Shown piece by piece: positions 49,768 through 62,750 of a stretch of 64,000 nt of DNA. A program made the translations under genes and the position numbers. Within the stretch, counting starts at the first letter, position 1, and the number at the start of each line of letters is the position of its first letter. Source of the DNA: Beroe ovata (taxonomy: Eukaryota > Ctenophora > Nuda > Beroida > Beroidae); NCBI GenBank assembly GCA_946803715.1, contig CAMPET010000158.1, positions 12,596-76,595 on the forward strand, read 5' to 3'. Below the pieces are notes generated by a model, which saw only the letters and a list, made by a program, of their open reading frames with translations, was not told the DNA's origin and made no database searches.

Positions 49768-52700
49768 ATGGTTGGGTTTCAACCTCCGGACTCAAGTAAT
49801 GATAGGTGAGAGTGAGTTCTGAAACTATCCTTATGTTATTTAAGATGAGTTTTGCCTTCGATAATTGATTTATAATTATTTTCATCTTTCCTCACTCCTC
49901 AGTGATGTTATTGGTTCAGAAGATGAGTTTGAATGTTACAGAGCAGCTTTCAACAATACAGCTCCTCTCTATTGTATGAATAGTAAGTATGAAACACTTT
50001 TCAAGGAGCCTTTTCTTACAATAAATGCTTGCTACATTGTGAATGTTCAAATGTACTTTGTGTTATCAATGTTTGTATATTAGGTGTTGATGGGAAGGAT
50101 GTTTTAGTATCACTGGAGCATAAAAAGCCTGAGGATTCTCTCATAGTTGACTTAGGTAGGTTCAGTAAAGTTTCTATGGTCTGACCATCTTCCAATAAGA
50201 AGGTTTTCATCCGTTACAATAGAAAGCTGGAAATTGACGTTATCTTATTGTGTTTCAATTCCTACTCCAACTGGAAAATGATTTCCGAGGTTCCTGCTGT
50301 CTTAGAAAATGGTCAGCTGCGTTGAGATTGTTAATATGTTACTTCCTCCAGGAGCAAAAGTGGATAAATGCACTGAGAAGAAACCTCAAGGTATCAGCTG
50401 TGCTTTTTTGTTCTTTTTCAAAGTTCAAACTATGCCTTTTGTCGGTGGCCTTATTTACCCTCATTTTACTGTGTACTGCAAACTGACCCTAGGAATTGAT
50501 TTTCAGAATGTTGGGACGTCGACTACGCAGACACAATTGTGAGTTACCTGCTATTTTCCTCTCTAGATACATGAATAGCAGTACCCGGAAATATACTATT
50601 TTGACATTCCCGGGGTCTAAAATCAGCGTTTGAATGCAGCCTGCGTTCAGACTGCATTCAACTTCTGTGACAAGGCGGTCTGTCCGGAACCACACGGTTT
50701 CGATTCGTACAGCAAGGATTTTCACTGTGTTAGATAACAGTCAGGTGCTGGGTAGTTCAATACGGTTGCCCACTATCTCAAGATAGCGAGTGTTGGACAT
50801 TGACATTCGCTGAACATTGGCATTCGAACATATCGTGAGGTCGAAATCTAATAAGAACATATGTCGAAACATAACAGAACATATCAGAACCGCTCTCTAA
50901 TTGATGAATTCAATTCAACAATTCACAACACTCTTCCCCACCGTGTACCATTCCTAGAAACACATCAAGAGTGTCGCAACCGTTCGAGTGCACTATTTTG
51001 TGTGGTGTACACTGTTTTAGGATCTTACTTTGTTCTTATGTCCTCTATTCGCTTTTCGGGCCAGCGCTGAAAATTTCTCTCGTTTCGAGGAACAAAATTA
51101 TCTAAGTTGACTTAGATACGACCAGTATATGCTGCGTCAAATGAAAAAACCTCGCGTTTCAGAGTTCTCAGTTTAATCCATATCCCTCAATCTGATACCA
51201 GATGCTATTTGGTGTCTGAAGTTGATGTAGGTAGGGAGTAAAGGCATACAGATCATGTAATCAGCTATCGGGAAAACCAAATTAACAAATTGGGGAAGTT
51301 AAGTTTATTCTCTCTGCAGGGTCGCGGTGACATCAGTAGATACTACAATCCCGTACAGATGACGTGCTACAACTGCAACGAAAACGGCCATGTCAAATAC
51401 GACTGCCCTAAACCGAGGGTAAGTACAACTTTTTCAAAGACAGCGTGTCTGCTAGTTGTTTTAGTAGATTTTGCATATTTGTCCCGAAAATTTTTGCGCA
51501 TATCTCGCATGAATTGACTCTCTTCAGCATTTGTTTTGCGCGCGCGACATACCGACGCGCGCAGCATATTTTGTATGTTCGAGATGATCTTATTCCAAGA
51601 TTATAATTGTGTTGAAAAATGCCGAAATGTTGCATATTAAAACTCACTATATCGCAACTGATGCTTGTTATACACCACTGAAACAACACAGAATATCACT
51701 GCCTATTTTCAGAAAGCTCAGCCGTGTTTAGCATGTGGAATGGTAGGGCACACGTACAGAAACTGTTCCCATGCATTGTGTTACAATTGTGGTTACCCTG
51801 GCCATACCAAAAAGGTCAGAAATCACATATGTACCTCAACCATCGCGTTATTTTCAGACCCGGTGATTTCCATTTTCAATTTTGTATATATCCACTTATT
51901 TCAACACGCCAGGATTGTTCGATGCCCATCGTTCCCAGTTGGAAAGTGTGTATGAGATGCCAAATCCCGGGACACAACGAATCTCACTGTCCTGACAAGT
52001 GGCGGCAATTTCACGCCACGACGTCTCACGGGCCACCAGTTCAGCCGTCATCGCCGCCACATCGTCGTCATGACAACCGCCCAGTCTATTGTTACAACTG
52101 CGGTCGCCAAGGACACTGGGGATACGTGAGTACCTACTGTCGTGTGCTTGAGATACCCGTCACTACTTAACAGACGGTGTTGTGTGGTGGCATGTTAAAC
52201 CACTCATCACAATTTCGGAACTCATGATTCCGTATTCTATCTGCACACGAACTCTTTACAACGCAGGAATGCCCTGAGGAGGCGCCAGACGACGCGTACT
52301 ACGCCGGACCACAGCTCGTGATACGATACGACACAACTGCATCCTCGCTCGCCCAAATGAAGAAACGGAAGGTGAAAAAGGAGGCCGATCAACCGGGGTA
52401 TTCCGACACAGTTGTAAGCGATAGCAGTGCGAAGAGTGCTGCCAAGAAACACCGGAATAAGAGTCACTTTCCTCGCTCGAAATCGCTCGCTTCCGATTTT
52501 CCGGTTAAAAAGACGGAGAAGAAGGTGAACCGCCGTTGTCGTTCTCTGGACGAGGGATTGTTTTGTAAGGAGGCTAATCTGGGGAAACTGAAATCTCGGT
52601 CTCATAAATCGCTAGAAAAACTGGACAAGATCGAATCGAAAGTTGAAAAACCGAAGAAATTCAACAAAATCAAGGAGGAACTCGAAAAACTCGGGGTGAA

Positions 52701-53001
52701 TAGGGGTAAGAAGAAGAACAAAAGCAAAAATAGTAACGGTAATACTAACCATGTATCCTTCAAAGAAGATAAGAAATCTAAAAAAGTTGAGGAGGACAAT
52801 TACGGATATAATCGGAACAAGCCGATGCCGAATCAGAATCATGCCTATTCTTACATTCCAGAAAGGACTAAGAGTAAGAAGTCAAATAAGGGCCAGGATG
52901 GTAAAAACCAGACTGGTCAAGGCACCCAACAGGGTAAGAAGGGTAAAAAGAAAAACAAAAAGGGAAACGGGTTTAATAAGAGTACTAATGTTTTCTCCTG
53001 A
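49768..53001 (+). CDS. ZCCHC7: ZCCHC7-like zinc knuckle RNA-binding protein
   Basis: Nine exons: 49768-49805, 49903-49982, 50084-50155, 50352-50390, 50507-50538, 51320-51418, 51713-51814, 51913-52125, 52267-53001; 469 residues. The animal/yeast relatives (ZCCHC7, Air1/Air2) are the RNA-binding subunit of the nuclear TRAMP complex, which polyadenylates RNAs for exosome decay. An acidic N-terminus (SSNDSDVIGSEDEFE) and SRYYNP precede five CCHC knuckles: CYNCNENGHVKYDC, CLACGMVGHTYRNC, CYNCGYPGHTKK-DC, CMRCQIPGHNESHC and CYNCGRQGHWGY-EC. WRQFH..TSHGPP after knuckle 4 and a long Lys-rich tail also match. In knuckles 3 and 5 an intron falls just before the last Cys. First Met at 49768 is supported by phase. 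Confidence 0.92.
51530..51567. repeat. GCGCGC patch in a ZCCHC7 intron
   Basis: Short GCGCGCGACATACC..GCGCGCAGCAT stretch, sharing GCGCGCAGCAT with 24170. Confidence 0.7.
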
Positions 53002-54111
53002 CCTAATTTAGGAGCGGGGCTTTCGTTGCTCAAAGTTTAAAAAACATCTGCGTGGATAATTTATGGTTAACAGGGTATATTTATGATGTTGTGAACAGCA
53101 CAGATTTGATGTTTTTAATTGTAAATATATATGAAGATTGGATTTTGTAGAAGATTTTTGCTAAGTTCGTAACGAATTTCCAGAATTGAAATCTGTTGTT
53201 ATTGTTAGCATATCACGTGATAGCCTAATGGCGGCGAGAGAAGAAATGAAGAAAGACCACTTCAAACTGGGTTATGAACTCACGCTATTTGTTGACTGTC
53301 CGTGTCCGGTCAGAGATTTCATTCGTACAAGTTTGTAATTCATGACATACAAGTGTAGATGAGATTACTTTGGTCTATAGTTGAACGTTTTTTATGCATA
53401 TATAGATTTCTGTCCAGCCGAACCAGAGAAAATCTTGATTTAGTTCTGACCATAGGTAGACACAACTGATATGAATCAAAATTCTTGGGCTCAAATTAGA
53501 AGTTAATCTGTGATTCAGCGCTCGTATAGTTTAAGAATGTATTTAAGTAGGTATGATATGTATGTGTGTGTTCTAGGAAACGTTTTTATACATAAATTTC
53601 AAAATGAAACGATACTTTTGTGTGATGTTAAACGTATGTTATAACCTGAATTATTGAAGTTTTAACTGTCTAGATACCCATAACACTCCGAAATCCGATT
53701 AAATCATTTAGCAGGAGTATGTCTTTTATCCTAGTCTTCAAGCTTTAGAAGACCTGAGAAGTTGTTCTTGATCTAGAGTTGAACCTTTTTTGTGGGGAAT
53801 TCCTAGCATCTGATACATGTGATTACTTAAATAATTTTTTGGGAATGATAATGTTTAAAGTTTTCGAATGGATTATGAAAATTGGGAGTTATCAGTTATC
53901 AATTATGGCGGTTCATTCTGACTTTGATTTTACTACAGCGTGATTCAATTTAGCTTTTAATTTATTGTATTTATAGCTCGGGTTGTTTAATTCTGGATTC
54001 TTCTTGATTAGTCCCCATTTTGACATCTTGCAATATTACAGCGATAATGAACTCTGGCAAGAGTCTACTTAGATCTGTAAGTTCTAACCCCTCCCTTCCC
54101 ATATTCCAGCT
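53002..54111. other. 3' flank of ZCCHC7 and 5' flank of PSMG4
   Basis: AT-rich non-coding sequence. A possible non-coding first exon of PSMG4 ends at the donor ATCT|GTAAGT at 54076; its own ATG (54048) is not in a phase that could join the next exon. Confidence 0.5.
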
Positions 54112-54761
54112 ATGTTGACCACTGCAAATGAAAGGGAGGAACTCATTCCCTGTCCAGCGAGCATAGCACACCACACATTCACAGCTATGGGAGTGTTCTT
54201 CAGCGTCCTGAAGATGAAGCAATCATTCGTCCTATGGATAGGTGAGAAATACGGGGGAACTGTGTTCGCGATGATTGTTTTGTTTGTGAAATACAAGTTT
54301 GTTTGTATAATGTATGGGTGAAATATTTTTCCCGACGCCATAGTCAACACTCCCTAGAGTCCGCTATACTTGACATTGACAAAGATTATATTTTCTGGTG
54401 ATAGCTAATAACCCATTTTCTATTCAGGACGGGAAGAAGCAAACCTCACCACCATCAGCACGGCACTCTCCCTTCCTGGCAAACAGCCAGCCTCCTCAAA
54501 ACTACTCGGATCTCAGGATTGGACCACGAACCTGGCTCAAAAGCTGGCCGCGAAAACGAATCATCAGGTACGAGATTGGGAGTAGTTGAAGTACGAAATC
54601 GCCTCGAGTTTTGAGGAGAGTCTTTTGATTATTTTGTTCTCCACTGACATCAGGTATTCGTGTTTGCGGACGATTTGGAACCTGACGAGGTTCCCATGTG
54701 CGAGAAAATAGTGTTCCAGAAACTCAATAGCAACCCAGAAGTGTTCCTGACGACTCCCTGA
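54112..54761 (+). CDS. PSMG4: Proteasome assembly chaperone 4-like
   Basis: Three exons, 54112-54241, 54428-54567, 54654-54761; 125 residues (human PSMG4 is 123). PSMG4 works with PSMG3 to build the alpha ring of the 20S proteasome. Family-like features: a first strand HHTFTAMGVFFSVLKMKQ and SFVLWIG (compare a strand ending in LFLWVG), the helix TNLAQKLAAKTNHQ followed by VFVFADDL (compare LAQRLARKTNKQ then VFVSYNL). The length, order and C-terminal position of that last strand agree. The start is the first ATG after an acceptor at 54109, implying a non-coding first exon. Similarity is modest, so another PAC-fold protein is possible. Confidence 0.75.
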
Positions 54762-54999
54762 CACTGGAGAGGGGGATTGTGACTTGATCAGAAATCTAGT
54801 GGCGTTCGCCGAGACTGCATACATATATTTCGAGAATTGAAGAGACACAGACTAATGACCGGATGACAGGGACGCTTTGAAATCCGGCAATTTGTTTTGG
54901 ATTTTTTGTCCGAAATTCTCGTTTTCATGTTTGGCGAGAGTTCATGCTAAACTTACGTGTTCTCGAATGTTCTGTCCTAACTCACAACTTTCACTAGGC

Positions 55000-55345
55000 A
55001 TGATTAGGGCAGTTTGTTGTCGATCATTAACCTCTGTTAGAAGTCTAGCTTCAGCTACTAAAGGTATTCATTACGCGTCCCAATTCCAAATTAAGATTTT
55101 TCTGCACCTCATTGACAATCACATCGCAAGCAACACAGTTCCTCCTGTAATTAGGTCAAGTTTACCCTGACCCTCTCTTAACAGATGCACAGTACCACGG
55201 CGAACCTGAGTATTCACGGGGCTCGGGCAATGACGAAGAACGGAACTACTTTGTGGATGCGAGCATCGCGATGAACGCAAAAAAAGTGAGACAACCCGAA
55301 CCTAAAGTTAGACCCCTTCCTAAACCTACGGAAAAAGAAAGATAA
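55000..55345 (+). CDS. Small mitochondrial protein, possibly NDUFV3-like
   Basis: Two exons, 55000-55063 and 55185-55345; 74 residues. The N-terminus MIRAVCCRSLTSVRSLASATK is rich in Arg/Ser with no acidic residue, a typical mitochondrial presequence. The remainder is hydrophilic, with NYFVDASIAMNAKKVRQPEP followed by a basic Pro-rich end. The aromatic-Phe-Asp then Arg-x-Pro-x-Pro arrangement faintly recalls the conserved end of complex I subunit NDUFV3. This is a guess; the protein is otherwise unrecognised. Confidence 0.6.
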
Positions 55346-55597
55346 GGACTTGTCACGTGCAGAATAGTGTCACGTGAACAGAGACATGAACTTATAGGAT
55401 GTAAATTTATCGAAATGTACAGAGATTTGAAGTCAGGAAATCAATGTTTTGTGTTATGGTATCGCGACGTTGATTTCTTCTCGTGTTTTGTTCAATTCAG
55501 ATGGAATTTATGCCCATATCCTAGTTTCATATAAATTATATCTTTCAATCGCTATCGCCTGACCCTCTCAATGTATAGGTAGTGCATGATCTAGGCC

Positions 55598-56177
55598 ATG
55601 GATTTCCAGAACAGGGTCGGCAGTAAGACGGGGGGCGGGGGTGTGGCCTCCTTCTCCGAGAGTAACCGGGACCGGAGAGAGCGACTACGACAACTCGCCC
55701 TGGAAACCATCGATCTGAACAAGGTGAATATCCAGTCACGTGGCACAGTCACGTGGACATGACCCGTTAAACCACCGTATATTTCCAGGGATGTGATTTG
55801 TGTTTGTGTATCACGTGACTGAGAGAGAAGGGACTGAGGTTGGAATTTTCAGGGGTAGGTGGAGTGTTGTGAGGAGTGGAGGACTTGGGATGAGTAGGAG
55901 TTCAATCGAGGTTTGAAAGGAGGAAAATATCTAATTCGCGTGTGAGCTGGACCTCGCTGGTTGTGGAAAAAACTACATTTTCCGTGCTTATAACTGAGCA
56001 ATAACTGAGATAAATTATGGGTGTCTATCGTATTTGACACTCCGCTTCCCTCCCTCAGGACCCATACTTCATGAAGAATCACCTGGGGAGCTATGAGTGT
56101 AAGCTGTGTCTCACGCTCCATAACAACGAGGGGAGTTACCTGGCGCATACCCAGGGGAAGAAACATCAGCAAAACTT
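55598..56177 (+). CDS. SF3A2: Splicing factor 3A subunit 2 (first two exons only)
   Basis: Exons 55598-55723 and 56059-56177, about 81 residues. SF3A2 (yeast Prp11) is part of the U2 snRNP SF3a complex. MDFQNRVGSKTGGGGVAS, RDRRERLRQLALETIDLNK and DPYFMKNHLGSYECKLC are characteristic, followed by a matrin-type zinc finger CKLC-x(10)-SYLAHTQGKKHQ. The second exon ends in phase 2 at TT|GTGAGT. The remaining exons (about 150+ residues of core) are not found to the right within this window; the following intron is filled with satellite DNA. They may lie beyond 64000 or be missing from this assembly path. Confidence 0.92.
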
Positions 56178-59100
56178 GTGAGTATATATATATATACGAG
56201 CGAAACATCTCAGGGAAAAATGTGTATTTTGCAATGATCCCCGTCCCTGCTTTGCCTTAGCACTGGAGATGGATAAGTAATCGATTCTTTTCATAATTTC
56301 ATGGCGCAGTTGATTTTTTTCGTCCGCCACGATCTTGACATTGAAAACATCCAGTTGCATGAGTTCTTGGAGATAAACAGCTCCTCAGGGAAGCAAGATA
56401 GGGCCGAAATTCGATCGGGAATCGATTCAGCGTCCAAAAATACATGGGAATACATGGTTTTTGCTTGCATGTGCGACAAAACTTGTGAGTATATATGAGG
56501 GAATGAGGAGGGGGATAAATCTCGGGGAAAGATCTTAATTTTGCAATGATCCCCGACCAACGTCTCTGTTTTGCCACTGGAGATGGATAAGTAATCGATT
56601 CTTTTCGTAATTTCGTAACGCAGTTGATTGTTTTCGTCCGCCACGATCTTGACGTTGAAAACGTCCAGTTACATGAGTTCTTGGAGATTACCCCTCAGGA
56701 AAGCGAGATAGAGCCAAAATTCCATGCGACAAACTGAAAAACAGTGTTTCTGGCTTATTTTTTGACGTAGAATTCGAATCTGAAAGAATGAGAGATGGCT
56801 GATTGGGAAATTGGGGAAAATTCTTATTTCTTCTCAGACATGAAGTTATGAGTCACATGATATACAGCTCCTCGAGGGAGCAAGATAGGGCCGAAATTCG
56901 ATCGGGAATCGATTAAGCGTCCAAAAATACATGGGAATTCATGGACTTTGCTTGCATGTACGACAAAAAATTTCTTCGAATTTCTGATCAGAGTATCGAT
57001 AGAAAATGAAGTGAGTGACTTCACACTTTTTTACTTCATTTTCGAAGGTCTCTAATGAAGTCTTTACCGGCACTTACGACACTAATTTTCCACCAAATCA
57101 TCTCTCCTACTCTCACACTGCAAATATCAATCTTCGTTACGATCATGTATATTTCATACTCGCCGTGAAACCACGCCCAAATGACGATTTCTCTCCCCTG
57201 GGAAGCAAACAGTACAAAAACGCGAAAATCAATGGGACACACAAATAGGCCCGGCCTATTTTTCGGCCTATTAGGCCGAAATCAGTTCTGCACGTGACAT
57301 ACTGAAAAATAGTGTTTCTGGCCTATTTTTTGACGTAGAATTCGAATCTGAAAGAATTAAAGAGCTGGCTGATTGGGAAATTGGGGAAAATTCTTATTTC
57401 TTCTCAGACATGAAGTTATTAGTCACATGATATACAGCTCCTCAGGGAAGCAAGATAGGGCCGAAATTCGATCGGGAATCGATTCAGCGTCCAAAAATAC
57501 ATGGGAATTCATGGTTTTTTCTTGCATGTGCGACAAAAAAATTTCTTCGAATTTCTGATCAGAGTATCGATAGAAAATGAAGTGAGTGACTTCACACTTT
57601 TTTACTTCATTTTCGAAGGTCTCTAATGAAGTCTTTATCGGCACTTACGACACTTATTTTCCACCAAATCATCTCTCCTACTCTCACACTACAAATATCA
57701 ATCTTCGTTACGATCATGTATAGTTCATACTCGCCGTGAAACCACGCCCAAATGACGATTTCTCTCCCTTGGGAAGCAAACAGTACAAAAACGCGAAAAT
57801 CGATGGGACACACAAATAGGCCAAAATCAGTTCTGCACGTGACATACTAAAATATAGCGTTTCTGGCCTATTTTTTGACGTAGAATTCGAATCTGAAAGA
57901 ATTAGAGAGCTAGCTGATTGGGAATTCGGGGAAAATTCTTATTTCTTCTCAGACATGAAGTTATGCGTCACAAGATATACAGCTCCTCAAGGAAGCAAGA
58001 TAGGGCCGAAATTCGATCGGGAATCGATTCAGCGTCCAAAAATACATGGGAATTCATGGTCTTTGCTTGCATGTACGACAAAAAATTTTCTTCGAATTTC
58101 CGATCGGAGTATCGATAGAAAATGAAGTGAGTGACTCCACACTTTTTTACTTCATTTTCGATCGTCTCTAATGAAGTCTTTACCGGCCCTTACGACACTA
58201 ATTTTCCACCAAATCATCTCTCCTACTCTCACACTACAAATATCAATCCTCGTTACGATCATGTATAGTTCATACTCGCCGTGAAACCACGCCCAAATGA
58301 CGATTTCTCTCCCTTGGGAAGCAAACAGTACAAAAACGCGAAAATCAATGGGACACACAAATAGGCCAAAATCAGTTCTGCACGTGACATACTGAAAAAT
58401 AGTGTTTCTGGCCTATTTTTTGACGTAGAATTCGAATCTGAAAGAATTAGAGAGCTAGCTGATTGGGAAATTGGGGAAAATTCTTATTTCTTCTCAGACA
58501 TGAAGTTATGAGTCACATGATATACAGCTCCTCAGGGAAGCAAGATAGGGCCGAAATTTGATCGGGAATCGATTCAGCGTCCAAAAATACATGGAAATTC
58601 ATGGTCTTTGCTTGCATGTGCGACAAAAAAATTTCTTCGAATTTCTGATTGGAGTATCGATAGAAAATGAAGTGAGTGACTCCACACTTTTTTACTTCAT
58701 TTTCGAAGGTCTCTAATGAAGTCTTTACCGGCACTTACGACACGAATTTTCCACCAAATCATCTCTCCTACTCTCACACTACAAATATCAATCCTCGTTA
58801 CGATCATGTTTAGTTCATACTCGCCGTGAAACCACGCCCAAATGACGATTTCTCTCCCGTGGGAAGCAAACAGTACAAAAACGCGAAAATCAATGGGACA
58901 CACAAATAGGCCAAAATCAGTTCTGCACGTGACATACTGAAAAATAGTGTTTCTGGCCTATTTTTTGACGTAGAATTCGAATCTGAAAGACTTAGAGAGC
59001 TAGCTGATTGGGAAATTGATGAAAATTCTTATTTTTTCTTAGACATGAAACTCTGAGTCACATGATATACAGCTCCTCAGGGGAGCAAGATAGGGCCGAA

Positions 59101-62100
59101 ATTCGATCGGGAATCGATTCATCGTCCAAAAATACATGGGAATTCATCGTCTTTGCTTGCATGTGCGACAAAAAAATTCTTCGAATTTCTGGTCGGAGTA
59201 TCGATAGAAAATGAAGTGAGTGACTCCACATTTTTCTACTTCATTTTCGAAGGTCTCTAATGAAGTCTTTACCGGCAATTACGACACTAATTTTCCACCA
59301 AATCATCTCTCCTACTGTCACACTACAAATATCAATCTTCGTTACGATCATGTATAGTTCATACTCGCCGTGAAACCACGCCCAAATGACGATTTCTCTC
59401 CCGTGGGAAGCAAACAGTATAAAAACGCGAAAATCAGTGGGACGCACAAATAGGCCAAAATCAGTTCTGCACGTGACATGCTGAAAAGTAATGTTTCTGG
59501 CCTATTTTTTGACTTAGAATTCGAATCTGAAAGAATTAGAGAGCTAGCTGATTGGGAAATTGGGGAAAATTCTTATTTCTTCTCAGACATGAAGTTATGA
59601 CTCACATGATATACAGCTCCTCAGGGAAGCAAGATAGGGCCAAAATACGATCGGGAATCGATTCAGCGTCCAAAAATACGTGGGAATTCATGGTCTTTGC
59701 TTGCATGTGCGACAAAAAGATTTCTTCGAAATTCTGATTGGAGTACCTATCGATAGAAAATGAAGTGAGTGACTCCACACTTTTTTACTTCATTTTCGAA
59801 GGTCTCTAATGAAGTCTTTACCGACACTTACGACACTAATTTTCCACCAAATCATCTCTCCTTTTCTCACACTACAAATATCAATCCTCGTTACGATCAT
59901 GTTTAGTTCATACTCGCCGTGAAACCACGCCCAAATGACGATTTCTCTCCCTTGGGAATCAAACAGTACAAAATCGCGTAAATCAATGGGACACACAAAT
60001 AGATAAAAATCAGTTCTTCACGTGACATACCTACTCAAAAATAGTGTTTCTGGCCTATTTTTTGACGTAGAATTCGAATCTGAAAGAATTAGAGAGCTAG
60101 GTACCTGATTGGGAAATTGGGAAAAATTCTTATTTCTTCTCGGACATGAAGTTATGACTCACATGATATACAGCTCCTCAGGGAAGCAAGATAGGGCCAA
60201 AATACGATCGGGAATCGATTCAGCGTCCAAAAATACGTGGGAATTCATGGTCTTTGCTTGCATGTGCGACAAAAAGATTTCTTCGAAATTCTGATTGGAG
60301 TACCTATCGATAGAAAATGAAGTGAGTGACTCCACACTTTTTTACTTCATTTTCGAAGGTCTCTAATGAAGTCTTTACCGACACTTACGACACTAATTTT
60401 CCACCAAATCATCTCTCCTTTTCTCACACTACAAATATCAATCCTCGTTACGATCATGTTTAGTTCATACTCGCCGTGAAACCACGCCCAAATGACGATT
60501 TCTCTCCCTTGGGAATCAAACAGTACAAAATCGCGTAAATCAATGGGACACACAAATAGATAAAAATCAGTTCTTCACGTGACATACCTACTCAAAAATA
60601 GTGTTTCTGGCCTATTTTTTGACGTAGAATTCGAATCTGAAAGAATTAGAGAGCTAGGTACCTGATTGGGAAATTGGGAAAAATTCTTATTTCTTCTCGG
60701 ACATGAAGTTATGACTCACATGATATACAGCTCCTCAGGGAAGCAAGATAGGGCCAAAATACGATCGGGAATCGATTCAGCGTCCAAAAATACGTGGGAA
60801 TTCATGGTCTTTGCTTGCATGTGCGACAAAAAGATTTCTTCGAAATTCTGATTGGAGTACCTATCGATAGAAAATGAAGTGAGTGACTCCACACTTTTTT
60901 ACTTCATTTTCGAAGGTCTCTAATGAAGTCTTTACCGACACTTACGACACTAATTTTCCACCAAATCATCTCTCCTTTTCTCACACTACAAATATCAATC
61001 CTCGTTACGATCATGTTTAGTTCATACTCGCCGTGAAACCACGCCCAAATGACGATTTCTCTCCCTTGGGAATCAAACAGTACAAAATCGCGTAAATCAA
61101 TGGGACACACAAATAGATAAAAATCAGTTCTTCACGTGACATACCTACTCAAAAATAGTGTTTCTGGCCTATTTTTTGACGTAGAATTCGAATCTGAAAG
61201 AATTAGAGAGCTAGGTACCTGATTGGGAAATTGGGAAAAATTCTTATTTCTTCTCGGACATGAAGTTATGACTCACATGATATACAGCTCCTCAGGGAAG
61301 CAAGATAGGGCCAAAATACGATCGGGAATCGATTCAGCGTCCAAAAATACGTGGGAATTCATGGTCTTTGCTTGCATGTGCGACAAAAAGATTTCTTCGA
61401 AATTCTGATTGGAGTACCTATCGATAGAAAATGAAGTGAGTGACTCCACACTTTTTTACTTCATTTTCGAAGGTCTCTAATGAAGTCTTTACCGACACTT
61501 ACGACACTAATTTTCCACCAAATCATCTCTCCTTTTCTCACACTACAAATATCAATCCTCGTTACGATCATGTTTAGTTCATACTCGCCGTGAAACCACG
61601 CCCAAATGACGATTTCTCTCCCTTGGGAATCAAACAGTACAAAATCGCGTAAATCAATGGGACACACAAATAGATAAAAATCAGTTCTTCACGTGACATA
61701 CCTACTCAAAAATAGTGTTTCTGGCCTATTTTTTGACGTAGAATTCGAATCTGAAAGAATTAGAGAGCTAGGTACCTGATTGGGAAATTGGGAAAAATTC
61801 TTATTTCTTCTCGGACATGAAGTTATGACTCACATGATATACAGCTCCTCAGGGAAGCAAGATAGGGCCAAAATACGATCGGGAATCGATTCAGCGTCCA
61901 AAAATACGTGGGAATTCATGGTCTTTGCTTGCATGTGCGACAAAAAGATTTCTTCGAAATTCTGATTGGAGTACCTATCGATAGAAAATGAAGTGAGTGA
62001 CTCCACACTTTTTTACTTCATTTTCGAAGGTCTCTAATGAAGTCTTTACCGACACTTACGACACTAATTTTCCACCAAATCATCTCTCCTTTTCTCACAC

Positions 62101-62750
62101 TACAAATATCAATCCTCGTTACGATCATGTTTAGTTCATACTCGCCGTGAAACCACGCCCAAATGACGATTTCTCTCCCTTGGGAATCAAACAGTACAAA
62201 ATCGCGTAAATCAATGGGACACACAAATAGATAAAAATCAGTTCTTCACGTGACATACCTACTCAAAAATAGTGTTTCTGGCCTATTTTTTGACGTAGAA
62301 TTCGAATCTGAAAGAATTAGAGAGCTAGGTACCTGATTGGGAAATTGGGAAAAATTCTTATTTCTTCTCGGACATGAAGTTATGACTCACATGATATACA
62401 GCTCCTCAGGGAAGCAAGATAGGGCCAAAATACGATCGGGAATCGATTCAGCGTCCAAAAATACATGGGAATTCATGGTCTTTGCTTGCATGTGCGACAA
62501 AAAATTTTTTCGAATTTCTGATCGGAGTATCCATTGATAATGAAGTGAGTGACTCCACACTTTTTTACTTCATTTTCGAAGGTCTCTAATGAAGTCTTAA
62601 ACCGGCACTTAGGACACTAGTTTTCCTCCAAATCATCTCTCCTACTCTCTCACTACAAATATCAATCGTCGTTACGATCATGTATAGTTAATACTCGCCG
62701 TGAAACCACGCCCAAATGACGATCTCTCTCCCCTGGGAAGGAAACAGGAG
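56178..62750. repeat. ~545-557 bp satellite array in SF3A2 intron 2
   Basis: About 11 full units plus two diverged short units at the start. Units can be tracked by TTCTTATTTCTTCTC and GGAAGCAAGATAGGGCC at about 57390, 57935, 58480, 59025, 59570, 60127, 60684, 61241, 61798 and 62355. Early units are 544-549 bases and diverged; from 59552 to 62337 the period is exactly 557 and copies look identical by eye. Each unit holds a short hairpin (GAAAATGAAGT / ACTTCATTTTC). The first short unit repeats the SF3A2 donor context AAAACTTGTGAGTATATA (56171 and 56477). Frames of 61 and 68 codons recurring in each unit are periodic artefacts. Confidence 0.97.

Noticed and set aside
54048-54076. Coding first exon of PSMG4 starting at ATG 54048
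   Set aside because: It ends in phase 0, while the next exon needs phase 1; a non-coding first exon fits better.
57373-62537. Recurring 61-66 codon plus and 68 codon minus frames
   Set aside because: They repeat with the satellite period and appear on both strands of the same unit; no splice or start context.
56178-62750. CRISPR-like array
   Set aside because: Period is ~550 bases with no short repeat-spacer pattern, in an animal genome.
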